In this document: positions 1 to 5,095 of the stretch, piece after piece
How positions within the stretch are numbered: the stretch's first letter is position 1
How the letters are laid out: each line of letters opens with the position of its first letter
DNA from: Candidatus Spyradosoma merdigallinarum
Lineage (GTDB): Bacteria; Verrucomicrobiota; Verrucomicrobiia; Opitutales; UBA953
Assembly: GCA_018713755.1 (NCBI GenBank)
Contig: DVOG01000099.1
Span: 1 to 6,711, forward strand
Length of the DNA: 6,711 nucleotides
Direction: 5' to 3'
Notes under the pieces: model-generated
Databases searched by the model: none
What the model was told of the DNA's origin: nothing
Seen by the model: the letters and a program-made list of their open reading frames with translations, nothing else
Made by a program: the position numbers and the translations under genes

Positions 1-394
1 CGCCGAAGCGGTCGTCGCGCGGACCGTCGGGACGCTTCCACGCTTTCGGCTTTTTCCCGTCCGGGCGCTTGCCGTCGAATTTCGGCTTTTTCCCGTCCGG
101 GCGACGGAATTCCGGGCGCGGGAGCGCTTCCTTCGCGGAAACTTTTTCCTCCGGCGTCATGTCCTGAATCGCGGCGATGCGCTTCGCGAGATCGTCGAGC
201 TGCGCGTCGTCGAGCGAAAGCAGCATGCGCTGCACGAACGCTTCGCGCATTTCCGGACAAATCCGCGGGCGGACGGTGCGCATCGGCGCGTTTTCGGGCG
301 CCGCGGGAGCGGCGGGCGGTTCCTGGGGGCCTTCCGCGAACGCGAAAACGGACGCGGCGAGGCATGCGAGTATGGCTGTGATTTTAGTTTTCAT
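1..394 (-). CDS. Exported basic protein with tandem RPDGKKPK repeats (partial, C-terminus beyond left edge)
   Basis: I do not recognise a family. Translating the minus strand from the ATG at 394 gives an open frame of 131 codons to the window edge. Residues 1-20 look like a signal peptide: a Lys start (MKTK), a hydrophobic stretch, then AFA before Glu21 as a likely signal peptidase I site. A lipobox around Cys11 is possible but the preceding segment is very short. Residues 22-36 are Pro/Ala-rich. Residues about 45-90 are probably helical and include a Leu/Asp-rich stretch (LSLDDAQLDDLAKRI). After that comes a Lys/Arg/Pro/Asp/Gly tail with a 12-residue repeat. The start overlaps the last 11 bases of the anti-sigma-like gene, so translation is probably coupled. 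As third gene behind a sigma and its likely anti-sigma, it may be an envelope target or an accessory sensor; this is inference. The signal peptide is well supported, the function is not. Confidence 0.75.
   Translation of the reverse strand, partial: MKTKITAILACLAASVFAFAEGPQEPPAAPAAPENAPMRTVRPRICPEMREAFVQRMLLSLDDAQLDDLAKRIAAIQDMTPEEKVSAKEALPRPEFRRPDGKKPKFDGKRPDGKKPKAWKRPDGPRDDRFG
44..103 (-). repeat. In-frame tandem repeat, 36-bp period
   Basis: A 24-bp unit occurs exactly twice, at 44-67 and 80-103, a 36-bp (12-codon) period that keeps the frame of the exported protein. On the minus strand it encodes RPDGKKPK, followed by FDGK in one copy and AWK in the next. A degenerate third RPDG follows at about 22-33. 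The repeat makes a highly basic, Pro/Gly-rich flexible tail and may continue past the left edge. Confidence 0.85.
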
Positions 395-890
395 AGTAGA
401 CAAAAAGTTCGGCGGTTTCCGCGGAGTTCTCGTCGAGCACCGTCAGCAAGCGCGATGCGGCGAAAAGCTCGTCGAGAGTAAAATCGTCGTCCGCCGCGGC
501 GAGCTGCGCGAGTTCCGGATCGGCGGCGAGCACGTTTTCGACGCGTTCGCTGAGCGATTCCCTCGGCAAGGAAAAAAGACCGACGCCGACGGCGATCGCG
601 GCGGCGGCGGCTCCCACGGCGAAACCGCGCGCGCTTCGGAAAAACCGCGCGGCGCGCGGGAACGCCGCCGTGTTGTTTTTCGCCTTTTCTTCCGCGGCGA
701 TCGCCGCCATCACGCGGGAAGCGAAATCCGGCGACGGGAGCGCGGGCATTTCCGCGAGGCGCTCCTCCGCGATTTCCTCGGCGAGCGCTTCGAAAACCCT
801 GCGGGAAAAATCCGCGCGCGGCTCGACCGGCATTTTCGCCGCGAGCGCGTCAATGCGGAATTCTCCGTCGACTGGAATTTCTTTTTTCAT
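384..890 (-). CDS. Single-pass membrane anti-sigma factor-like protein
   Basis: 168 residues, directly downstream of the ECF sigma gene with a 59-base gap. Residues 1-88 are charged and probably cytoplasmic. Residues about 89-108 form one transmembrane helix (Ala/Gly/Val-rich, ending GLFSLP). Residues 109-168 are an acidic Leu/Ala-rich domain that would be outside the membrane. This layout and the position after a sigma gene are typical of membrane anti-sigma factors that hold an ECF sigma at the membrane. There is no Cys or His anywhere, so the zinc-binding anti-sigma motif (HxxxCxxC) is absent. The N-terminal part contains a duplicated motif, P-x-x-DF-x-x-RV-x-x-A-(L/I)-A, at residues 24-37 and 52-65. 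The ATG at 890 has no clear Shine-Dalgarno. Its stop overlaps the start of the next gene. The role is assigned from context and topology, not from a recognised domain. Confidence 0.75.
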   Translation of the reverse strand: MKKEIPVDGEFRIDALAAKMPVEPRADFSRRVFEALAEEIAEERLAEMPALPSPDFASRVMAAIAAEEKAKNNTAAFPRAARFFRSARGFAVGAAAAAIAVGVGLFSLPRESLSERVENVLAADPELAQLAAADDDFTLDELFAASRLLTVLDENSAETAELFVYYEN

Positions 891-903
891 GGATTTGAAC
901 TGT

Positions 904-920
904 AAAACCGCTCACAGCGG
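904..920 (-). terminator. Small hairpin with T-tract between sigma and anti-sigma genes (possible attenuator)
   Basis: On the minus strand, CCGCT-GTG-AGCGG (920 to 908) forms a perfect 5-bp GC-rich stem with a 3-base loop, followed at once by TTTT (907-904). It lies between the sigma stop (950) and the anti-sigma ATG (890). The stem is short and the T-run is only four, so full termination is unlikely. Partial termination that keeps anti-sigma output below sigma output, or an effect on anti-sigma translation since it ends 13 bases before the ATG, are both possible. Confidence 0.3.
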
Positions 921-949
921 AAAAAGTTTCACGGGAACGGCGAAAAAAT

Positions 950-1540
950 TCATTTTTCGAGAAAATCCGCGAGTTTTTCGCGCAGTTCCCGCCGCGCGCG
1001 AAAAATCCACGTCTTCACGGTCTGCAGGCTCGCGCCCATCGCGACGGCGATTTCCTCGTAGGAAAATTCCTGTTGACGCAGCAGCAAAATCGCCGTGCGG
1101 TGGTTCTCCGGCAGCGACTTCACGGCGACGGCGAAGGCGGCCTCGAGGTCGCGCAGCCTCAGCGCGTCGTCCTCTTCGGAAACGGCGCGCAGCTCGGCGG
1201 GATCGGTCGCGTCCGCCGGACGAAGAGATTCTTTGCGGAAATTGCTGATCAGCACGGAGCGGGCGACGAGGAAAAGCCAGCTCGAAAATTTCGCCTTCGC
1301 CTCATACGTTCCCGCGGCGCGGTAAATTTTGACGAACGTCGTCTGCGCCAAGTCTTCCGCCGTATGCACGGAATTGACGGAGCGGCAGAAAAAGTTGATG
1401 AGCGGCTTCTGCCATTTTTCGACGAGCGGGCGCATCGCCCGAGCATCGCCGGCGGCGACGCGCAGCATCAGCCGCGCGTCTTCGTCCTCTGTCCGCGGGA
1501 ACGGCGTTCCCGCGGACGCGTTTTGGGGCAATTCGCTCAT
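950..1540 (-). CDS. ECF-type RNA polymerase sigma-70 factor
   Basis: An alternative sigma factor that directs core RNA polymerase to a specific promoter set. With the ATG at 1540 it has 196 residues, normal for the ECF family. Sigma region 2 spans about 23-105: region 2.2 core at 61-75 (AEDLAQTTFVKIYRA) and the DNA-melting/-10 region at 84-103 (KFSSWLFLVARSVLISNFRK). A short acidic linker follows at 106-133. Region 4 spans about 134-190 with LPENHRTAILL at 143-153 and the helix-turn-helix at 160-186 (SYEEIAVAMGASLQTVKTW, then RARREL). There is no region 1 or 3. I chose the ATG at 1540, preceded by GGAAAAGCG, over an in-frame TTG at 1561 that would add seven residues. It is followed by its probable anti-sigma gene. 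The N-terminal tail before region 2 carries a perfect 12-bp inverted repeat. The regulon cannot be read from this window. Confidence 0.93.
   Translation of the reverse strand: MSELPQNASAGTPFPRTEDEDARLMLRVAAGDARAMRPLVEKWQKPLINFFCRSVNSVHTAEDLAQTTFVKIYRAAGTYEAKAKFSSWLFLVARSVLISNFRKESLRPADATDPAELRAVSEEDDALRLRDLEAAFAVAVKSLPENHRTAILLLRQQEFSYEEIAVAMGASLQTVKTWIFRARRELREKLADFLEK
1491..1517. repeat. Perfect 12-bp inverted repeat, 3-base loop, inside sigma gene
   Basis: Left arm GTCCGCGGGAAC (1491-1502), loop GGC, right arm GTTCCCGCGGAC (1506-1517). Both arms contain the dispersed octamer in head-to-head orientation. It encodes roughly residues 9-16 (SAGTPFPR) of the sigma factor, in the tail before region 2. 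It is the strongest hairpin in the window. Confidence 0.9.
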
Positions 1541-1708
1541 CGCTTTTCCAACAGCATGCAAAAACGCGCGGCGGACGCAAATGTTTCATCGGCAACGAAA
1601 AAAAAGCGCGTTCCCGCCGAAACCGCTTTTTCCGTTTGCGGGATCGCGCGCCGACGGATTACGCTTTGCTTTTTCTTTTCGAATTGAATTTCCCGTTCCC
1701 GAAAAAAA
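1541..1708. promoter_or_regulatory. Divergent intergenic region between sigma operon and carbonic anhydrase operon
   Basis: These 168 bases separate divergent start codons and must hold promoters for both directions. Towards the carbonic anhydrase gene the last 50 bases are T-rich then A-rich (ending GAAAAAAA before the ATG), with no Shine-Dalgarno. Towards the sigma gene, GGGAACG at 1609-1615 (minus strand) resembles an ECF -35 element, which would suit autoregulation. However, GGGAAC is scattered through the whole window, so this match has little weight. I cannot place a convincing -10 for either direction. Confidence 0.35.
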
Positions 1709-2266
1709 ATGACTGAAGCGCAAATCGACGACGCGAAGGCGCGTCTGGAAAAATTTCTTTCGCGGCGGCCTCAAGTCGACGCCTCCGCCTACGTCGCGCA
1801 TGGAGCGACGCTGCTCGGCGCGGTGAAAATCGGCGCGCGCGCCAACATCTGGCCCGGCGCGATTCTGCGCGCGGACATCGAAGAAATCGTCATCGGCGAA
1901 GGCTCGAGCATCCAGGACGGCGTCTGCATCCATTTGGCGGACGATTTGCCGACCGTCGTCGGCGCGTTCGTCACGGTCGGGCATCGCGCCGTGCTGCACG
2001 GATGCAGAATCGGCGACGGCTGCCTCATCGGGATGAATTCGACGGTGCTCGACGGGGCGGAAATCGGCGAGCGCAGCATCGTCGCGGCGGGAGCGGTCGT
2101 TCCGCCGCGCATGAGAGTTCCCGCGGGATCGATGGTCGTCGGCTGCCCGGCGAAAATCAAGAAAACGCTTTCGGAAGAAGAGCAGGCGGCGCTGCGCCTT
2201 TGGGCGGAAAAATATCTCGTCGTTTCCGCGGCGCACAAAGCGAAATTCGGCGGGCAGACGTTCTGA
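1709..2266 (+). CDS. Gamma-class carbonic anhydrase-like protein (left-handed beta-helix, hexapeptide repeat family)
   Basis: 185 residues, the usual size of the bacterial gamma-CA/YrdA/PaaY group. After an N-terminal helix (1-20), residues about 21-145 are imperfect hexapeptide repeats forming a left-handed beta-helix, followed by a C-terminal helix (153-177) that packs on it in relatives. The three metal-ligand histidines are present: His75 (CIH), His92 (TVGH) and His97 (VLHG). Family residues Arg54 and Asp56 (LRAD) and Gln69-Asp70 (IQDG) are also present. The VPAGSMVVGCPAK segment at 137-149 is typical. The protein acts in the cytoplasm as a trimer in relatives and could interconvert CO2 and bicarbonate. 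Many members of this subgroup show weak or no such activity, or serve other roles. The ATG at 1709 has no Shine-Dalgarno. The next gene starts 15 bases after the stop, so co-transcription is likely. Confidence 0.9.
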   Translation: MTEAQIDDAKARLEKFLSRRPQVDASAYVAHGATLLGAVKIGARANIWPGAILRADIEEIVIGEGSSIQDGVCIHLADDLPTVVGAFVTVGHRAVLHGCRIGDGCLIGMNSTVLDGAEIGERSIVAAGAVVPPRMRVPAGSMVVGCPAKIKKTLSEEEQAALRLWAEKYLVVSAAHKAKFGGQTF

Positions 2267-2281
2267 TTTCTTTTTCGCCCG

Positions 2282-2989
2282 ATGAAAAAAGAGGCCGCGC
2301 CGAAAGAAAACGCGTTCGTCAGCCTGCTGGCGAACATCGTCGTTCCCGCGCTGATTCTGACGAAAGGCGCGAAGCTCTGCGCGCGGCTTTTCGGCGCGGA
2401 GCCGTCGGCGGCGCTCGTCCTCGTCGTCGCGCTCGCGTTTCCGACCGGCTATTTCGTCCTGGATTATCTGCGCCGCCGCGAGCTGAACTGGATTTCCGCG
2501 GTCGGTTTCGCGGGAACGCTGCTCACGGGCGGCATCGGGCTGTTTCGGCTTTCGCCGTTCTGGGTCGCCGTCAAAGAAGCGTCGATTCCGCTCTTCATCG
2601 CAGCGGTGATGATTTTTTCGCGCAAGCTCATCCGCACGTTTCTTTTCAACGAAACGGTGTTCGACGTTCCCGCGATCGAAGCGGCGGCGGCGGCGCGCGG
2701 GAACGCCGACGAAATCGCCGCGACGCTGAAGCGCTGTTCCCGCGTGCTCACCGCGTCTTTCCTGCTGAGCGCGGCGCTGAACTTCGCGCTCGCGCGCGTC
2801 ATCGTCAAAACCGATCCGGAGCTGGACAGCGCGGCGTTCAACGAAGAAATCGGCGAAATGATGGCGCTCTCGTGGCCGGTCATCACGCTGCCGTGCCTGA
2901 TTTTCATCTTCGCCGCGCTGCTGATTCTGCTGAAAGGGCTGGAAAAAGCTTCCGGCATGAAGGCCGAAGATCTTTTCCGGAAAAAGTGA
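2282..2989 (+). CDS. VC0807-family integral membrane protein
   Basis: 235 residues with about six hydrophobic segments: 11-28, 41-61, 71-90, 99-113, 153-174 and 196-217. Motifs I associate with the uncharacterised VC0807 family are present: NIVVPALIL near the start, FPTGYFVLDYLRRRELNWIS (53-72), LLTGGIGLFRLSPFWVAVKEASIPL (80-104), FNE and LNFALARVIV in the second half, FNEEIGEMMALSWPVI (186-201), and a C-terminal EDLFRKK. The FWVAVKEA(S/A)IP stretch is the most diagnostic. The family has no established biochemical function. It follows the carbonic anhydrase-like gene by 15 bases and precedes purE by 81 bases. A head-to-head octamer pair encodes residues about 128-142 in the loop between the fourth and fifth segments. 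Family recognition is fairly firm; a transport role would be a guess. Confidence 0.85.
   Translation: MKKEAAPKENAFVSLLANIVVPALILTKGAKLCARLFGAEPSAALVLVVALAFPTGYFVLDYLRRRELNWISAVGFAGTLLTGGIGLFRLSPFWVAVKEASIPLFIAAVMIFSRKLIRTFLFNETVFDVPAIEAAAAARGNADEIAATLKRCSRVLTASFLLSAALNFALARVIVKTDPELDSAAFNEEIGEMMALSWPVITLPCLIFIFAALLILLKGLEKASGMKAEDLFRKK
2665..2705. repeat. Inverted repeat, 10-bp perfect arms, 21-base spacer
   Basis: CGTTCCCGCG (2665-2674) and CGCGGGAACG (2696-2705) are exact reverse complements, each with one dispersed octamer. They flank a GCG-rich stretch coding for a poly-Ala run in the loop between predicted helices 4 and 5 of the VC0807-family protein. A third octamer lies at 2736-2743. 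Confidence 0.85.
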
Positions 2990-3006
2990 AAGCGAGAAAT
3001 TGCGCT

Positions 3007-3034
3007 TTGACCTTGGCCCGCCGCTTCTTAATCT
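3007..3034 (+). promoter_or_regulatory. Possible sigma-70 promoter for purE
   Basis: TTGACC (3007-3012), a 16-base spacer, and TAATCT (3029-3034) lie 36 bases before the purE ATG. The -35 is a good match (5 of 6) and the -10 is poor (3 of 6). The following leader is T-rich then A-rich. The 81-base gap after the VC0807-family gene allows for a separate promoter. Confidence 0.3.
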
Positions 3035-3070
3035 GAATTCTTTTCCTTTTTTTCAGAAAGACGAAAAAAC

Positions 3071-3457
3071 ATGAAAGCTTACATTCTGATGGGTTCCGAA
3101 TCCGACATGCCGCACGCGGAAAAAATCGCGCGCGGCCTCGAAGCAGAAGGCGTCGCGTTCGAGTATTTCGTGCGCAGCGCGCATAAAGATCCCGTGGGCG
3201 TCTTCAATTTCGTGAAAGCGCGCGACGGGGAATCCGACGTGCTCTTCATCACGATCGCGGGCCGCTCCAACGCGCTCTCCGGCGTCGTCGCCGCCAACAC
3301 GAACAAGCCCGTGCTGGCCTGCCCGCCGTTCAAGGACAAGCTCGACTTTCTCGTGAACATCAATTCGACGCTGCAGATGCCCTCGAAAACGCCGGTGCTC
3401 ACCGTGCTCGACCCGGGCAATTGCGCGCTCGCCGCGGCGAGAATCCTCAAGCGCTGA
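3071..3457 (+). CDS. purE: Class II PurE, 5-aminoimidazole ribonucleotide carboxylase
   Basis: Purine biosynthesis enzyme of the cytoplasm that adds a carboxyl group to AIR to give CAIR. Residues 5-12 (ILMGSESD) form the phosphate-binding start of the fold, and SAHKDP (36-41) holds the conserved catalytic His38. The signature that separates class II from class I is clear: ITIAGRSNALSG (60-71) in place of the class I AGGAAHLPG, followed by KPVLACPPF (79-87), LQMPS (101-105) and LDPGNCALAAARIL (113-126). Class II enzymes use CO2 directly and do not need the PurK/N5-CAIR route; this is known for relatives such as the Treponema denticola enzyme. At 128 residues it is shorter than the approximately 160-170 of class I, and it ends right after the AARIL helix. 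The ATG at 3071 is preceded by AGAAAGACGAAAAAAC, a purine-rich but not canonical ribosome site. It is convergent with the YeiH-family gene, 31 bases away. Confidence 0.9.
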   Translation: MKAYILMGSESDMPHAEKIARGLEAEGVAFEYFVRSAHKDPVGVFNFVKARDGESDVLFITIAGRSNALSGVVAANTNKPVLACPPFKDKLDFLVNINSTLQMPSKTPVLTVLDPGNCALAAARILKR

Positions 3458-3488
3458 CGCAGCGCGGAGCGCGTTCCCGCGGCGCGGC

Positions 3489-4637
3489 TCAGCCGAGAAG
3501 CGGGAGCGCGAGCTTCGTCAGAAAATAGCCGCCGACGAGCAGCCAGACGTAGAGCGCCGCGGCGAGGAAAAACGGCTTCGAGCCGGCTTTCCTGAATTTG
3601 TCGACGCTCGTTTCCGCGCCGAGCGCCGTCATCGCCATCGTCAGCAGGAACGTGTCGAGATATTCGATCGCGCCGTTGAACGGAATGTCGCGCACCGTTT
3701 CCGCGCTGCTCGCCGCCTGCAGCAGAGAGTTGACTCCGATGATCGCGATGAAGCCGAACGCGAACCACGGAATCGCGATTTTCCGCTTCGGCGCGTTCCC
3801 GGCCGCGCCCTCCGCGGGAACGGCCTTTCTTCCCGCGGAACGCGCGAGCGCGAAGCTCATGACGACGAGCACGGGCGCGAGCATCATCACGCGAATCATC
3901 TTCGTGATCGTCGCCGTTCCCGCGATGCCGAAAGCCCCGCTCGGATCCATCGCGTTGCCCGCCCCCGCGACGTGCGCGACTTCGTGCAGCGTCGCTCCCG
4001 TGTAAATCGCGACGCCCGCGTTCCCGAGCCCGTCCAGCAGCCCCGCGCGATAAAGCACGGGATAAAGGAACATCGAAATCGTGCCGAAAATCACGACCGT
4101 GGAAACGGCGATCGCCGTCTTGTAGCTTTCGCCGCGCACGACGGGCTCCGCGCCGAGCACCGCCGCCGCGCCGCAGATCGAACTGCCCGTCGCCGTCAGC
4201 AGCGACGTGTCCTTGTCGAGCTTCATCAGCCGTCCGAAAAGCACGCCCAGCAGCAGCGTTCCCGCCACGACGACGACGTCGACGGCGACGGCGGGAACGC
4301 CGACCGCGGCGACGTCCGCCAGCGTCAGGCGAAACCCGTAAAGCACGATGCCCGCGCGCAAAATCTGCTTGGAGCAATAGCGGATGCCCGGCGTCCACGC
4401 CTCGGGAAGGCGGTTGCGCAGGCTGTTCGCGTAAAACATGCCGAGGATGATGCCGACGATCAGCGGGCTGAACGAAAGGCTTTTCACGAAAGGAATTTCC
4501 GCGATGTAAAAAGCCGAGCAGGAGAACAGCGCGATGAGCAGAACTCCGTGCAGGGCGTTCCCGCCTTTCTCCCCGAAGGCGACGCGGGCGCGGGCTTTCG
4601 CGCGGCGAAACATGCGGCGTTTTTTGCGTGAACTCAT
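3489..4637 (-). CDS. yeiH: YeiH/UPF0324 family putative sulfate export transporter
   Basis: With the ATG at 4637 the protein has 382 residues, slightly longer than the usual 330-350 because of a basic N-terminal extension (MSSRKKRRMFRRAKARAR). About ten hydrophobic segments follow from residue 30 to the C-terminus. Conserved family motifs are GMFYANSL and a later LRAGIVLYGFRLTL (93-106), TATGSSICGAAAVLGAEPVV (148-167), YTGATLHEVAHVAGAG (212-227) and LGAETSVDKFRKAGSKP (339-355). The family sits in the inner membrane; members are annotated as putative sulfate exporters, with little direct biochemistry. A hydrophilic loop at about 266-286 carries a perfect 10-bp inverted repeat. The open frame extends upstream to 4823, but that stretch is basic, non-hydrophobic and unlike the family, so I reject it. 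An in-frame ATG at 4613 is an alternative start. No T-rich terminator is visible in the 31-base gap shared with purE. Confidence 0.92.
   Translation of the reverse strand: MSSRKKRRMFRRAKARARVAFGEKGGNALHGVLLIALFSCSAFYIAEIPFVKSLSFSPLIVGIILGMFYANSLRNRLPEAWTPGIRYCSKQILRAGIVLYGFRLTLADVAAVGVPAVAVDVVVVAGTLLLGVLFGRLMKLDKDTSLLTATGSSICGAAAVLGAEPVVRGESYKTAIAVSTVVIFGTISMFLYPVLYRAGLLDGLGNAGVAIYTGATLHEVAHVAGAGNAMDPSGAFGIAGTATITKMIRVMMLAPVLVVMSFALARSAGRKAVPAEGAAGNAPKRKIAIPWFAFGFIAIIGVNSLLQAASSAETVRDIPFNGAIEYLDTFLLTMAMTALGAETSVDKFRKAGSKPFFLAAALYVWLLVGGYFLTKLALPLLG
3811..3839. repeat. Inverted repeat, 10-bp perfect arms, 9-base spacer
   Basis: TCCGCGGGAA (3811-3820) and TTCCCGCGGA (3830-3839) are exact reverse complements. 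The left arm overlaps an exact dispersed octamer (3814-3821); the right arm differs from the octamer at one base. It encodes residues 267-276 (SAGRKAVPAE) of the YeiH-family protein, in a hydrophilic loop between membrane segments. Confidence 0.85.
4256..4300. repeat. Inverted repeat, 11-bp perfect arms, 23-base spacer
   Basis: GCGTTCCCGCC (4256-4266) and GGCGGGAACGC (4290-4300) are exact reverse complements, each with one dispersed octamer. The spacer is rich in ACG/GTCG and partly self-complementary. Unlike the other pairs it lies in a membrane segment (residues about 113-128) of the YeiH-family protein, where it is read as GVPA at one end and AGT at the other. Confidence 0.85.
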
Positions 4638-4831
4638 TTTTGTCCGATGCGATGTTGAAAAGCGCGCAGAATAACCGTCCGCGCGCCGTTTTTCAACCGG
4701 CGAAAAATCCGCGTTCCCGCGCGGGAAAAATTGTTTGCGGAAACGCGCCGGCTTCTGTTTCATTTTCTTTCCGCTCCCGTCTCGCGGTGAGACGCGGAGG
4801 CGGAAAACAACCCGAGAAACCAAAACACACG
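4638..4831. promoter_or_regulatory. Divergent intergenic region between yeiH and the helicase operon
   Basis: These 194 bases separate divergent starts and should hold promoters for both. The region contains the palindrome at 4714-4727 and a small 6-bp hairpin, CGTCTC-GCGGT-GAGACG (4778-4794), in the leader of the plus-strand genes. A GGAGG at about 4797-4801 is too far (about 30 bases) from the ATG at 4832 to act as its ribosome site. I see no convincing -35/-10 pair. Confidence 0.4.
4714..4727. repeat. 14-bp perfect palindrome in intergenic DNA
   Basis: TTCCCGCGCGGGAA reads the same on both strands. It consists of two octamer halves abutting head-to-head, with the left half an exact octamer (4713-4720). 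It lies midway between the divergent yeiH and helicase-operon starts, so it could be an operator for a dimeric regulator, or simply another member of the dispersed repeat family. Confidence 0.85.
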
Positions 4832-5077
4832 ATGAAAGACGACAAATCCGAAAACATCACGCGCGTGGTTCGTGTTTCCCGCATCTTCGGGCTCACGCCC
4901 GTTTCCGTCGTCGTCCACACGGAGGACGGCCGCCGCGAAAAAATCCGCGTTCCCGACTGGGAGCACATCAACGCCGACACCGGCGGACTCACCGAGTCCG
5001 GCTGGAAATTCATCGAAGCCGAAATCGCGAAGATTTTCGGGAACTTCGAATGGGCGACGCCGCGCTGCGCCCGCTGA
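4832..5077 (+). CDS. Small protein of unknown function upstream of the helicase
   Basis: 81 residues from the ATG at 4832 (MKDDKSENITRVVRVSRIF) to the TGA ending at 5077. I do not recognise a family. Residues about 10-40 alternate hydrophobic and polar residues (VVRVSRIFGLTPVSVVVHT, then EKIRVP) and look like beta-strands. Residues about 52-73 (LTESGWKFIEAEIAKIFG) look like one amphipathic helix. There is no signal peptide or membrane segment, so it is probably cytoplasmic. The open frame continues upstream to 4628, but that part lies in intergenic DNA and is low-complexity, so I take the internal ATG. The leader is A/C-rich (AAACCAAAACACACG) without a Shine-Dalgarno. The helicase starts 18 bases after its stop, which suggests one transcript. 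Codon use matches the neighbours. Confidence 0.7.
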   Translation: MKDDKSENITRVVRVSRIFGLTPVSVVVHTEDGRREKIRVPDWEHINADTGGLTESGWKFIEAEIAKIFGNFEWATPRCAR

Positions 5078-5095
5078 GCCCTCGCCGAAAACCGC

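Noticed and set aside
177..905. 242-residue plus-strand open frame opposite the anti-sigma-like gene
   Set aside because: The minus-strand genes form a coherent sigma, anti-sigma and exported-protein series with a signal peptide and membrane segment; this frame has neither.
1609..1615. GGGAACG as an ECF -35 element for autoregulation of the sigma gene
   Set aside because: The same string is scattered throughout the window inside genes, so it is not specific evidence, and no convincing -10 follows.
2989..3008. Hairpin AAAGCG/CGCTTT after the VC0807-family gene as a terminator
   Set aside because: The stem is six pairs with only half GC, and no T-run follows; it overlaps the possible purE -35.
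2002..3036. 344-residue plus-strand open frame overlapping the carbonic anhydrase-like and VC0807-family genes
   Set aside because: Arg/Ala-rich shadow in another frame of two recognised genes.
3458..3488. Bidirectional terminator in the 31-base gap between purE and yeiH
   Set aside because: The gap is GC-rich with several weak pairings, but there is no clean stem with a T-run on either strand.
3079..4398. 439-residue open frame antisense to yeiH and purE
   Set aside because: Arg/Gly-rich low-complexity translation typical of a frame shadow in GC-rich DNA. It lies opposite two well-recognised genes.
4778..4794. Hairpin CGTCTC/GAGACG as a terminator or riboswitch
   Set aside because: Only six pairs, no T-tract, and no other conserved leader structure visible.
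4638..4823. 62-residue N-terminal extension of the YeiH-family protein
   Set aside because: It lies in the divergent intergenic region, is hydrophilic and basic, and is outside the family's usual length; the ATG at 4637 is a better start.
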